From Azolla pinnata (Eukaryota > Streptophyta > Polypodiopsida > Salviniales > Salviniaceae): a stretch of DNA of 53,362 bases. The stretch lies in contig JBBBWG010028500.1 of NCBI GenBank assembly GCA_037176905.1, positions 1-53,362 on the forward strand, read 5' to 3'. Numbering within the stretch: the first letter of the stretch is position 1; each line of letters starts with the position of its first letter. The notes under the pieces are model-generated. The model was not told the origin of the DNA, searched no databases, and saw only the letters and a list, made by a program, of their open reading frames with translations. Below, piece after piece: positions 1 to 10,575 of this stretch. The position numbers were made by a program, and so were the translations under genes.

Positions 1-119
1 CTTACAATTGATAAGAAATCACATAATGCCAAAAAATAACATTGTATTATAAAACAAAAATGCTTTCACATATTATCAGTTTTTTCATTTCCACCCAGAA
101 ATCAGATGTGCCCACTTAC

Positions 120-3100
120 TGTTGTACGGGTTCCTGATAATGAATGAAATGAGTTCGGTTGGACCAAATGTATCATTGTCAGGAAAATTCCATGTCGCGA
201 ACGTGCTGTAAAGATGTTGAACATCTGCATCTGTGAACCGCTCTGTCCTATTTTTCGGAAATAATTTGATGTTCATCGCGAGACGTGGCCCTGGTTGCCA
301 AGTATAGGATGAAACATTTACTTGATAGTCAGATAGATTCAACCCTGATGCCAAGAAATGTTGGAATCCGTCAACATAAGGTGGAAATATTGCAAATCCA
401 GGACTCTTCAATCGGTATTCTACGATAAGTGGATATGCACATTGGCATCTGCCAAGAATATAGAGGCCGTAAACAAGCTCCTGGTTGTTGGCTGTGTCAC
501 AAGTATCATTCGTGCAAGAAGGAACTGCAGGAACACTAGGTGATGCGACAGTCACATTCGCATCTGTGCCATTGAATGCGCTACAGACTTGGCTAGATCG
601 GCCATTGCAATAGGGGTTACCGTATAACCTGCAAAAAAGTTATCAAACAATCTTAGAAAAAGTTATCAGACTTCTATAACACCTTAATCAAACAATCATA
701 CTTGTGATCCACTATGAAGTTGACTTGCAAATCTTAGAAACAGGAGATCTTTTACACCGTGGAAAAAATGAGTTAGATAAGGGAATCTCAGATGATGGAA
801 AAGTTGTTGCATTATATGTTGAAGAAGTTTCAGTAGATAACCTTTATAAGGTTCTGAATTTCCACAGAGAGAGTCTTACTGTTAGAAAGCTAGCAATTTC
901 TCAATCGATGTCTAAGCTCACGACAGGATATATAAAATGCCTTGCAAAATAAATCATTTTCACTAGATAACGTTAAAATTTTCTGAATCTCGAGAGAGAA
1001 GGGAGAGAGTCATAGCATCGCAAAACTGAGAACTAAGTCTAGTCTTACAAATGGATATACAAAACCGGTAAGCAACAGGTATACATCCGTATCTGGTCTC
1101 AACACCAGATACATAAGCTCTAGGAAACTGGCCTTCCTATCTCTTACCCCTATCAATGATTACAATCACATTGAAAAAGGAAGGTGAATACATGAGTTTG
1201 TTAGTTGTATTTAGATACCAAACAACTAACATTCTTTTATGCTACCTAAAGGTCATATTCATGTTCTACTGCATCATCTTCCCGAATTCACGTGCCCATT
1301 TTATTTCTCCAAGAGAAACGGTCCAAAAACTTTTACCTGGCAGTTATAAATTATGGACACGCTGTTTCATAGGAGCATGAGCAGTTTTATGCAACCCTGC
1401 TCATCAAAGGCCAAAGGATTGACTCATGCCTACGTGTAGGCTACTAACCAGTGGTGAAACAGAAGAGAGAGCTCTCTATGGTATTTCTTCTATTCAGTTC
1501 TACCCATGTCCACCTTAGTTCAATTAACAGTTGAACAAAAATTAATGCTCCCTTGCAAAATCAAGTAGCTTGACTAGAAATTCCAAGTTTCAAAAAGCTA
1601 CACATAAGGGGATTTCCATCTGTTCACGAAAACAGTGTGTACGAGCATTATACCTCCGCTTCAGAGGGCTTATATACACACATATTTAGTTTCCAATAGA
1701 TAGTTTACATGGTGGTGATGGTAGTACCTGATTGTGATGTTGCTTGGAGTAGCTCCTGCATTGTATCCAGTGATGTTATTGTTTATAACATCCCTGAAAT
1801 TCATATCATTTTCTATGGTTAAGCAGCAGATCTTTGTCTCAAAGTTGCAAAGGAAAATCGAGACAAATGGAAGAATTCGTCTTACATAATGAACACGGAA
1901 TCAGCTTTTGGAAATGCATTATGGTTAATCTGATTTGCAGTGAGATTTCCATCGAGAGAGTTGTCGCGTAGAATTCTTCAATGTTGGTTCCCAAATAAAA
2001 TTTGTCAAAATCTAACTCTGGATTCACTTTCAATGTAACAGTACTGTTTGACAAGTGAATAGAGAAACTTACAACAGCTCCACATTTGGCAGTGTATAAT
2101 AAGATCCCGGTATCACACCATTCAGTTCATTGTACGATAAATCGCTAAGACACATAAGCAGAAGTCAAGAACATATACTTCATTATCCATTTACAGAGAA
2201 AAACGTTTCTGCATGCATGCATACAGGTACATACGTATACGTATGTGTATGTATTCTAGATGCATGTGTTTATGTATATTATGTAGATGTAAAATATATA
2301 AACAAGTGAAAATCTCGATTGATATGACTTGAGTGCAATCCTACATCGTTGTTATACTTGTTGATCCATCTGGAAGCGATGGAAGCAGGCCAGTCAATTG
2401 ATTATGACTTAGATCCCTGTGAACAAATATAAACAAAGATCACTGATCCATGATTCTTCTAAAATTTCACTTGAAAACGCATGAATGAAATTCTTGAACT
2501 TCAACTGGTGAACATACAAGTATGCCAGGGAGCTCAGTCCTTCAAGGCTCGGGATCGGACCAGTTAGATTACAATTCCTCAAACTCCTGAGAATCATTAG
2601 AGAAATTTTAGGACAGTATACAAAATCCAGGGGATTTAAAACATACACATATATATACTGACATGGAATCTCGTGGATCACTCTTGCGCAACTTCAAAAT
2701 GAACAGGAAAAGTGGAGAATGCAATCCATGTATGCATTACAAAATACTTACAATTTTGCAAAATCTTGTGGCAGGCTAGCGAAACTAACAGGTATTGTCC
2801 CAGTAAATTGGTTATTGTCAAGTTGCCTGCAAATCATACACGGCTTCACAAAAGCATTGATATATAAAGAACTAATAAATGATTCAGACCGGTTCAGGAA
2901 ATTCTTACACAATGACAATACTGGAAATATTGGAGATCTCAGAGGGTATCTGTCCTGTTAATGCATTATTATCTAACAAGCTGCCAGAGCAAAAAACAAA
3001 AGCGAGTGAAGGACATCATAATGACTGTGAAATCATCATCAAAATTAAAAATTACGGCAGAACCCTTACAGATGCTCTAGGCTTTCCAGCCTTCCAAGCT

Positions 3101-5381
3101 CCCGTGGAATTGAACCATTCAACGAGTTATTGTTCATATGGCTGCATAGTAAATTTGCATCATCAGGTTCCCCCAAAACCGAAACATTATAACAAGTTAC
3201 AAACCGTGTTCCGCATACATATATATGGAAATTAATCGGGAAATATACTCACAAATGCTCTGCTTGATTAAGGTTCTGGAATGTGGATGGAATAGGACCT
3301 GATATATTGTTCTCGTCTATTTGCACCCGATTGAGTTTTGATAGGTTCCCCAATTCAGGTGGCAAGACACCAGTCAATTTGTTGCCATTGAGAAGCCTAT
3401 AATGTTAATATGCAGCTATATTTTCACCACGTGATTACTAGGGAGAGAACTTAGAGAAAGATGTTGAGGAAGGAAAAATTAGGGAAAACGGAAAAACAAA
3501 ATGGTACTGTAGAGGTTATCCGAATTCCTATACACGTTTTCCTTTCATAATGTTTACCATATCCAAATGAAATATACCAGAAATTTGTATAGCTCCCATG
3601 ACGGAGACTTACAGTAAGTAAAGGTTACTTAAGAGTCCGATTTCAGGGGGGATCGAACCGGTGATGTTGTTCCACATGAAATTCCTTCGATGGGACAAAG
3701 GAAGTAGATAATCAGTCGCAGTATAATCAGCTAAAGTAATCATGTTTAATGTCCAAACTGATTCGGTCATGGATTTATAATTAAGAATTACATTACGACC
3801 AATCGGGTCAAGTTGCCTAAATCCGGTGCCAGGGTTCCGGTAAAATTCATGTTGAGCAAGCGGCTACAAGTACATAGTAACAAAGAAAGCCCATCAGCAA
3901 CTCAATAGTTAAAACTACCCAACCAATAATCCTTGCAGAATCACACGGTTCCTGTCTTACTGCAAAGCTGCAAATCAGCTTTTACGTCAGACAATCACCA
4001 GTCTTACTAAACTCTATGTGAATCTTCGCTCATGAATCCAAATAACGATGTGAAAGAAAAAAGATTGTTGGACTTACAGCTCTGTAACATGCCTTGTGCC
4101 ATTGATGGTGACATCACATATAACCCCTGTCCATGGAGTATCTGCACATGGGTCATTTCCCACCCAATCCTCCAATCTATTGAAAGAGTCATTCAGCGCA
4201 CGCTTTACAGCCTTAAGAGCTGCAACTGTTCCAATCACAACCCGGAAACAGACACATAATTAGTTTTGTCAAATTATCATATAAAAATCCACCATTTTTT
4301 AAGCGAAGTTAGTAACAACAGTCACTGAACAGTCATTTTCTTGGCTACTAACTATTGGCATGAATGACCAATGAATCGGCCATAGACAAATCAGTAGCAT
4401 GACGTGCTAGGTTAGTAATTACAGTTAGCCATCATCAAACGTTTACAGCCGATCACGAGCGTATAAGAAATTAGTATCATGTAGTAAGTAGCACACATAT
4501 CAGACAACCTACTATTATGTCCGATGAAGCCTGCATCGGACATATGGATCAATTGTTGAGAATGAAAGCATGAGAATGGGGATCAAGTATGTCTTTTCTG
4601 GGACAGAGGCTACTGAGCTTTGAGGGAAACTGAGTAGGTTTGTCCAGCATAAGGAATATACTTGCCAAACCTAAAAAACAAGATGCTAGGTAAATTTTCT
4701 AGAGGTGAGATTATTTACTAAACTTGTTTAAATACAGATTTTGGAATATGCCCAGTAGCCACTGGCATATAGATTTTGATATACTTGTTTCCATATACAT
4801 TTTAGAATCTGTCCATTAGCACTTATATTTTTAGTAGCTGATCAGCTTGAGTCAGGTTCCCATTTCTCATGTGCTGCTGCTCATGAGCATATATGAGCCC
4901 ACATACCACTCTCACAAGATTATAGAAATCGATGGCAGCGACATAAAAATGGAAATCCGATTTCAAGTCCACTCAGTTTAGGGATAAAGCCTTGGATTTG
5001 GTGTTTAGGGTTCGACCAATTAAGATTGGGCACACACAATTCTGCTGAAACATCACGGAAGAACTGATTATGTACACAAACCCAATGATTGGAGATATGT
5101 GGGGGGGAGATCAAGAGAGCCCTTGGTTCACCCGAGAATCCCCAAACCTCAAATTTGCGGTGTCATTCCAATCTTTCCAGGGCAAGAAACGCGAGGTACA
5201 CTAGGAGTAGAGTCGGAAGAAGAAAAGCGGGAGAAATCTGTACGCACGGACCTTCGACTGGATCAGAGCGGGCAGCGGAAGAAGTCTGGAGCTGTGAGGA
5301 GGACAAAGCCAGGAGGAGGACGACGATGAAGGAGAGCAGCGAGGGGCAATAGGTGCGCATTTTGGATGTTGGGTTCCTCAT
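120..5381 (-). CDS. LRR receptor-like kinase, LRR VIII-1 type (partial, ectodomain only)
   Basis: Plasma-membrane receptor kinase ectodomain. Exons I place, in gene order: 5252-5381, 4078-4225, 3792-3863, 3613-3684, 3253-3396, 3070-3141, 2909-2980, 2752-2826, 2518-2586, 2345-2416, 2073-2144, 1886-1975, 1728-1793, 120-628; all junctions are GT/AG and keep phase. Exon 1 gives a signal peptide ([18 protein letters not shown]). Exon 2 gives the LRR N-cap ([20 protein letters not shown]). Exons 3-11 each encode about one 24-residue leucine-rich repeat, such as [14 protein letters not shown] and [15 protein letters not shown]. The last exon carries the Cys-rich juxtamembrane block with CQCAYPL and FGPTELISF, typical of the Arabidopsis At1g06840/At5g49770 group. 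That exon ends at a GTAAGT donor (119), so the transmembrane and kinase exons lie off the left edge. The start could be the ATG at 5381 or the in-frame one at 5360. About 554 codons are in the window. The ligand is unknown. Confidence 0.88.
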
Positions 5382-5417
5382 GAGCAGCAAGCAGCATTGG
5401 GGAAGCCGGAGTCGAGG

Positions 5418-5510
5418 TGAAGAAGAAGTATGTAAAAGGAGGAAGAAGAAGAGGAAGAGGAAGAGGAAGAGATGAAGAAGAAGAAGAAGAAGAAGAAGAA
5501 GAAGAATTTC
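5418..5510. repeat. (GAA/GAG)n microsatellite
   Basis: Purine-rich GAA/GAGGAA tract directly upstream of the receptor-kinase start, so on the gene strand it is a CT-rich 5' leader or promoter tract. It opens long frames on both strands that are only low-complexity runs of Glu/Arg or Leu/Phe. Confidence 0.9.
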
Positions 5511-5610
5511 AACTGCGGAAAGGAGAATGGAGCTCCATCGCCATAGCTGGTTTGGTCGTTGGGACTGAAGAAAACAGACAGTTCCTCCACTCTTTAAATC
5601 TCCAATGCTG

Positions 5611-6095
5611 TGCATACATACATACATACATACATACATACATACATACATACATACATACAGACACACATGCATACATACATACAGACACACATGCATG
5701 CATACATACAGACACACATGCACGCACACTTGCGCACGTGCATGCATACATACATATGCATGCATGTGTGTGCATGTGTGCGCATGTGTGGTGCACATGC
5801 ATATATGTGTGCAAATGCGTGCATGCATGCATGTATGTGGGTGGACATGGTTAGATATGTATATATGTGTGCGTGCATGCATGCATGCATGTATGCGTGC
5901 AGGCACATGCAGATGCACGTGTCGGTATGTGCTTACGTAGACGATGCGCACGTACATACGTATGTATGTAGGCATGCATGTGACGGTGTGTGTGTGCATG
6001 TGTAGGTATGGAAGTGTGCATGTATGCATGCATGTTGTGTGGGTTTGCATCTCGTTTTATATGTATGTGCATGCATATGCATCTGTGTATGCAGA
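5611..6095. repeat. (CATA)n microsatellite grading into TGCATG-rich repeat
   Basis: Starts as an uninterrupted CATA run (5611-5660), continues as CATACAGACACACATG units, then becomes alternating purine/pyrimidine TGCATGCA/TGTGTG sequence. All six frames stay open for 60-290 residues, but only with HTYIHT or CMYVCM composition, so these are not genes. Confidence 0.9.
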
Positions 6096-7346
6096 ATGTG
6101 TTGCTGAGGTACGATGACGCACTGTAACCATGTTCCGCAACTCGATGAAATCCACGATCCGTTGCTGCCTTCACGGCCAGATGTTGTCTGCCGAAACTGT
6201 TCAAGGGATCGTTTCCCTTTCTTCTTCTTTTTGCTTATATTGCTATTGTTGCTGCTGCGGCTACTTCCTGCTTCTTCTTCATCGAAGCATCTTCATCGTC
6301 GCGTCTCAAGTTTGTCACGTTGCGCGCTCTCAAGCCGATCGAGACAACTCAAATGTCAAACCTCCCACACTGACTGGCGAGAACGACATCAAGCTCCCTT
6401 GGGACCACCCAGATCCTTGACAATGTCTATTAAGTTCTTTTTTTAAGGGGGTTGAAAAGATGAAGAAGAAGAAGAAAGAAGAAGAAGAAAGGTTGACTTG
6501 TTTAGGGTGACAGGCCACCCAAAGGAGGAGTTAGATTTATGTCATTTTATATTGCAACACCATAGAAGGTTAACCTTGCCACATCGCTACTTTTAAAGTA
6601 GTTTCGATAGCAAGTATTCTCATGTTGTTCTAACATAAACAAACATTTAGAAGAAGAAGAAGAAGAGATTGTATTTGACATGTTGATCTAGGAGACCCAT
6701 CACATGCATGACTCATCCGCAAAGGCCTCGAGCTTAGCTGCTTCATCGAGTTGTTATTGCTGTTGCAGATCAGAGCAGAAAGGAGTGTTGAAGCAGAGCC
6801 TGGAACATGGCTCTTGAAGTAGCTTGCCTCATCACAGTTCTGGAATTGGAGTACCCATCCCAACCATATGCTCGGAGTAATCAAAATCTCCGATTCGGCG
6901 GCTCTTCCTTTGATTCTAGTGCTGCATTGCCCTTCCATCTCGTAGAAACTTCGACGGGACATTGATCTCATCAACAAGCTCTTCATTTTGACGGTAACCA
7001 CACTGTTTCTGGGTACATATTTGATAGCATAAATCATGGAAGAGAATCTGTTCCACTCTATGCCCTTACCTTGAAGGTTGCTGCTGCTTCCCAACCAACA
7101 TCCTTTTCTGATTCTTGAGTGCATACGGAAAGGCTGTTGCTTTGAAGCGTTTATTTCAGGGGGTAGGATACATCAATGCCCGATTCCCTGCATATGTCAA
7201 TCAGCGCCCGTCTATCAAGCAGCGCTATCTCGGTTGTTTTACAAGCTTCGAATCTGCATCTGCCGATAGAATTTATGCTTTCACACGCGAATCAATCCTG
7301 AAGTATATGTGCCCAGTTGCATCTCTGAAACCACCTTCGGTATTCA
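6096..7346. other. Intergenic; no recognised gene
   Basis: Contains short GAA tracts (6459-6491 and 6651-6667). The longest plausible frame is on the minus strand at 6630-7124 (164 codons from ATG), with no motif I recognise and a low-complexity LLLLLL end encoded by the GAA tract. It lies just 3' of PPR gene A and may be its 3' UTR or a decayed fragment. I see no convincing splice-linked exons. Confidence 0.4.
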
Positions 7347-9701
7347 CTACATGTAATTCGCTCTCATGGCTTCAATCTCCTCCACATCACAATGCCTTCC
7401 AGCAGCCCTGTAGATGCTAGCCATAAGGGAATAAGCTGCTGCCAGATTGATGTCTCTTTGTTGTAAGATTCTCTCGAAAGCCACTCTCCCGAGCTTAACA
7501 TTCCCCCATTTCTTACATCCATTCAACAGTGCAAGCCAAATGATCGACTCGCCACTAGAAGAAGATGGCATTGCCTGAATCACTGACAATGCCTTGTCCA
7601 AGCAACCCATCTGTCCGAAAACAGCCACCATGCAAGTGCAGTGCTCTAATTCTGGTGCGATTCCATAGCTTTTGCTCATATTGTCATAGTACATTTCAGC
7701 ATCATCCAGCCTCCCCGATCGGTTACACACGTTCAACACGCACTGTAAGGTTACTTGATCCGGCGAAAGACCCTCATCCTGCATACGCGCAAACAGGTCG
7801 AGCACCTCTGTGAAAGCTCCCTCTTGAGCATACCCTGAGATTAGCGCAGACCAAGAAACCACGCCTCGAACAGGCAGCTCCTCCAGCACTTCCTGAGCTT
7901 TCACAAATGCACCACATTTAGCATACATATCTACCAAGACATTGTTGAGCACGATATTCCTCGCCAGAAGGCCATTGTTGGCAATCTCCTGGTGGACTTG
8001 TTTGCCCTTGTCAAGAGCTCCTATGCTTCCACATGCTTTCAACATGCAGGCGAATGTGACCTCATCTGCTGCAATGCCCTCGCTCTTCATCCGTGAAACA
8101 CAGTTCAATGCTTCATGCTCTTGTCCCATTTCGATGTACCCTGCAATCAGTGCATTCCAGGCAACCACATCTCGAATGTGGAGATCTTCGAGCAATTGCT
8201 GAGCTTTCTCGAGCTCGCAGCATTTGGCATACATGTCCACCAGCGCCGTGCCTAACACGACGTTGTTCTTCAACAAGCCTCGCTCGACGATCTCGTCATG
8301 AATTTGTTTGCCCTCGTCAATAGCCCCCATATTCCCACAAGCCTTCAAAACGCAAGAGAACGTGACTCCGCTCGGCGAGAGGCCCTCCTTGCGCATCTGT
8401 GACAAACCATCGAGCGCTTCGTGATCTTGCCCCTGTCGGGCACATCCAGCAATGAAGGCATTCCACGAGGCAGTGTCTCGAACAGGAAGCCCATGAAGCG
8501 TTTCTCGTGCTTTTGCAAGAGCGCCGCATTTGGCATACATATCCACCAATGCGGTGCTCAGCGCAACATCTTTCTCCAGCAAGCCTTTACCGGCAAGCTC
8601 TGCATGGATTTGTTCAGCCACGTCAAGAGCCTCTAGGCCACAACATGCCTTCAAGCTGCAAATGAAGGTGATCCTATTAGGAGAGAGGCCCTCTTTCTGC
8701 ATCAGCTCAAAGCAGGCGAGTGCTTGCTGGACTCGACCATGTTGAATATACCCAGCAATGATCACATTCCACGATTCCACATTGCGAATGGGCAGCTCGT
8801 CTAGGACGTCCTGGGCCTTTGCGAACATACCACATTTGGCATACATGTCCACCAGGGCATTGCCGAGCACGGCATTTGTCTTCAGAAAGCCTCTACTGGC
8901 GATCTCCGCGTGAATCTGTTCCCCCTTTTCGATGGCTCGCACACTTCCGCACGCCTTCAAGAGAGAGATGAAGGTGATCTGGTTCGGGCCGATCCCTTCC
9001 TTCTGCATCTCCTCGAAGCGCTCGAGCGCTCCGTGACCCGGCGCTTGCTGCGCATACCTTGCGATCAATGCATTCCAAGTGACCACATTTCGCATGGGAA
9101 GCTGTTCGAGGACCTCTCTGCCTCGGCCCAGCAAGCCGCATCGAGCATACATATCCACCAACGCAGTGCCGAGCGCGACGTTCTTCGGTAGCAAGCCCTG
9201 GCGAACGATCCGGGAGTGGATTTGCTTGCCCTGAGCTATGGCGCCGCGGCTGCCACAAGCTTTGAGGACGGAAACGAAGGTGACATGGTTCGGGGAGACG
9301 CTCTCCGCCTGCATCCTCTCGAAGCACCGGAGAGCCTGGAGGCCTTGACCGGATCGAGCATATCCAGCGATGAGGGCGGAGAAGGGGAGCAAGCCTCGGG
9401 CATGGAGGCACTCGAGCACTCCATAGCTGCGCTGGACATGGCCACAACGGGCATAGGCGCTGATGAGGGATGCGGCGATGGCGGGGCTCCTGTGGAGCCA
9501 TTGCTGCTGCGTCAGGAGGTGCAAGGCGGCAGCGCGAGGGAGGTCCTTCTTCTTGGCACAATCTCTGAGAGATTCCAGGAGCTGGGATTCCTGAAGCGCG
9601 GCCGCTTCGTCTCCGGGGAGACAGGGGAAGGTGCACCTGCACGCCATAGCCATGGCCATGGAGCTTCTCTTATGTGCCCCTGAGTTTTCCTTTATTCCCA
9701 T
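7347..9701 (-). CDS. PLS-class PPR protein A (E-type, no DYW), intronless
   Basis: Predicted organellar RNA-binding protein of 785 residues from the ATG at 9701. The frame is open to 9956, but that extension is read through the TATG microsatellite (HTHIHTCIRTYLHTYIHTYI) and is unlikely to be translated; the ATG at 9659 (MAMAMACRC) is another possible start. After a short N-terminus it has six P-L-S triplets, each marked by an S motif like LVDMYAKCG, a P motif like VVSWNALIAGY and an L motif like VTFISLLKACGS. E1/E2-type motifs follow (EHCTCMVAVFG, WLALLNGCKKWGNVKLG, AAAYSLMASIY), and the protein stops soon after, before any E+ or DYW domain. No clear organellar transit peptide is visible. Confidence 0.9.
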   Translation of the reverse strand: MGIKENSGAHKRSSMAMAMACRCTFPCLPGDEAAALQESQLLESLRDCAKKKDLPRAAALHLLTQQQWLHRSPAIAASLISAYARCGHVQRSYGVLECLHARGLLPFSALIAGYARSGQGLQALRCFERMQAESVSPNHVTFVSVLKACGSRGAIAQGKQIHSRIVRQGLLPKNVALGTALVDMYARCGLLGRGREVLEQLPMRNVVTWNALIARYAQQAPGHGALERFEEMQKEGIGPNQITFISLLKACGSVRAIEKGEQIHAEIASRGFLKTNAVLGNALVDMYAKCGMFAKAQDVLDELPIRNVESWNVIIAGYIQHGRVQQALACFELMQKEGLSPNRITFICSLKACCGLEALDVAEQIHAELAGKGLLEKDVALSTALVDMYAKCGALAKARETLHGLPVRDTASWNAFIAGCARQGQDHEALDGLSQMRKEGLSPSGVTFSCVLKACGNMGAIDEGKQIHDEIVERGLLKNNVVLGTALVDMYAKCCELEKAQQLLEDLHIRDVVAWNALIAGYIEMGQEHEALNCVSRMKSEGIAADEVTFACMLKACGSIGALDKGKQVHQEIANNGLLARNIVLNNVLVDMYAKCGAFVKAQEVLEELPVRGVVSWSALISGYAQEGAFTEVLDLFARMQDEGLSPDQVTLQCVLNVCNRSGRLDDAEMYYDNMSKSYGIAPELEHCTCMVAVFGQMGCLDKALSVIQAMPSSSSGESIIWLALLNGCKKWGNVKLGRVAFERILQQRDINLAAAYSLMASIYRAAGRHCDVEEIEAMRANYM

Positions 9702-9718
9702 ATCTACCCCTGATCTGA

Positions 9719-9800
9719 TGTATGTATGTATGTATGTATGTAGGTATGTGCGTATACATGTATGTATGTGTGTGTGTGCGTGTGTCTCTCTCTCTCTCTC
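9719..9800. repeat. (TATG)n and (CT)n microsatellites
   Basis: TATG units from about 9719 to 9772, a GTGTGT stretch, then CTCTCT to about 9800. The tract lies immediately upstream of PPR gene A on its 5' side and creates the spurious N-terminal extension of that frame. Confidence 0.85.
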
Positions 9801-10324
9801 TATCTGCAAGCATTGTACACTTATTATACATACATGTAGATCTGTATATGCAGGCGAATGGATGCATTGGCATCGCGTCCACATGATGAACCCGCCGACC
9901 GTATCTCGTCGACCATGTTGCGATCGTTGCCTCGACGGTTGTGGAGCCGAGGGCATCGAAGACAGATTACGGAAAACTCGTTTGCGAGCATTATAGAGCG
10001 TCTGAGGTGGGAGGGCTTTTTATTTTTTCTTGCGATGCTTTCTGGATCGATTACTTCTACACGTAATGTGTTCTCTCTTTCCTTATTCGGGCTGCCCAAC
10101 GAACACGGGCTGGGGCTGGTCTCAAAACACTTCTATTTCTTAAATTGAGGAGCTTCACTCGAGCAACCAGAACCCATTCGATCGAACCAAGGCAAAGAAA
10201 AAAAGAAAAAGCAAAGACAAATTTTGCAAGGATCAAAAGAAATGGATGCACTTGTATTCTGATATTACAAGCAACCGAAAAAACACTTCTTAAAATAAAG
10301 TACAAGGATTTTATAATGATATGA
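9801..10324. other. Intergenic between PPR gene A and tRNA-Thr
   Basis: Upstream region of PPR gene A. Short open frames on both strands have no recognisable motif. Nothing else supported. Confidence 0.4.
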
Positions 10325-10398
10325 TGCTTTCATTGAGAGTCGAACTCAAGACCTCCCGCTTACTAAACGGGTGCTCTAACCAACTGAGCTATGAAAGN
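10325..10398 (-). tRNA. tRNA-Thr (anticodon AGU), copy at left edge of gap
   Basis: Minus-strand cloverleaf: acceptor GCTTTCA/TGAAAGC, D stem GCTC/GAGC, anticodon stem CCCGT/GCGGG around loop TTAGTAA (anticodon AGT), T arm TTGAG-TTCGACT-CTCAA, discriminator A, no encoded CCA. A nuclear RNA polymerase III gene. The first base of the tRNA (plus-strand 10398) is the first N of the gap, so one base is missing. The sequence is identical to the copy at 10502-10575. Confidence 0.85.
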
Positions 10399-10497
10399 NN
10401 NNNNNNNNNNNNNNNNNNNNNNNNNNNNNNNNNNNNNNNNNNNNNNNNNNNNNNNNNNNNNNNNNNNNNNNNNNNNNNNNNNNNNNNNNNNNNNNNN
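10398..10497. other. Assembly gap (100 N)
   Basis: Exactly 100 N, the usual placeholder for a gap of unknown size. The 77 bases before it (10321-10397) and after it (10498-10574) are identical, so the two contig ends probably overlap. Confidence 0.98.
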
Positions 10498-10501
10498 ATG
10501 A

Positions 10502-10575
10502 TGCTTTCATTGAGAGTCGAACTCAAGACCTCCCGCTTACTAAACGGGTGCTCTAACCAACTGAGCTATGAAAGC
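10502..10575 (-). tRNA. tRNA-Thr (anticodon AGU)
   Basis: Complete 74-nt cloverleaf with fully paired acceptor stem, internal A box (TAGCTCAGTTGG) and B box (GTTCGACTC), and anticodon AGT reading ACU/ACC. It decodes threonine in cytosolic translation. It repeats the sequence on the other side of the 100-N gap and may be the only real gene here. Confidence 0.93.

Noticed and set aside
85..119. Reading the receptor-kinase exon through to the stop at 85
   Set aside because: A consensus GTAAGT donor at 119 matches the end of homology, so the stop belongs to the intron.
5163..6050. Long minus-strand frame of about 295 codons and several overlapping 100-145 codon frames
   Set aside because: Composition is HTHIHTC/CMYVCM and poly-Leu from CATA and GAA repeats. 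Only its last part overlaps the genuine receptor-kinase exon 1.
8893..9642. 249-codon minus-strand frame overlapping PPR gene A
   Set aside because: Shadow frame of a GC-rich PPR coding segment; no PPR or other motif in this frame.
9702..9956. N-terminal extension of PPR gene A to the upstream ATG at 9956
   Set aside because: It is read through the TATG/CT microsatellite and has no homology to PPR N-termini.
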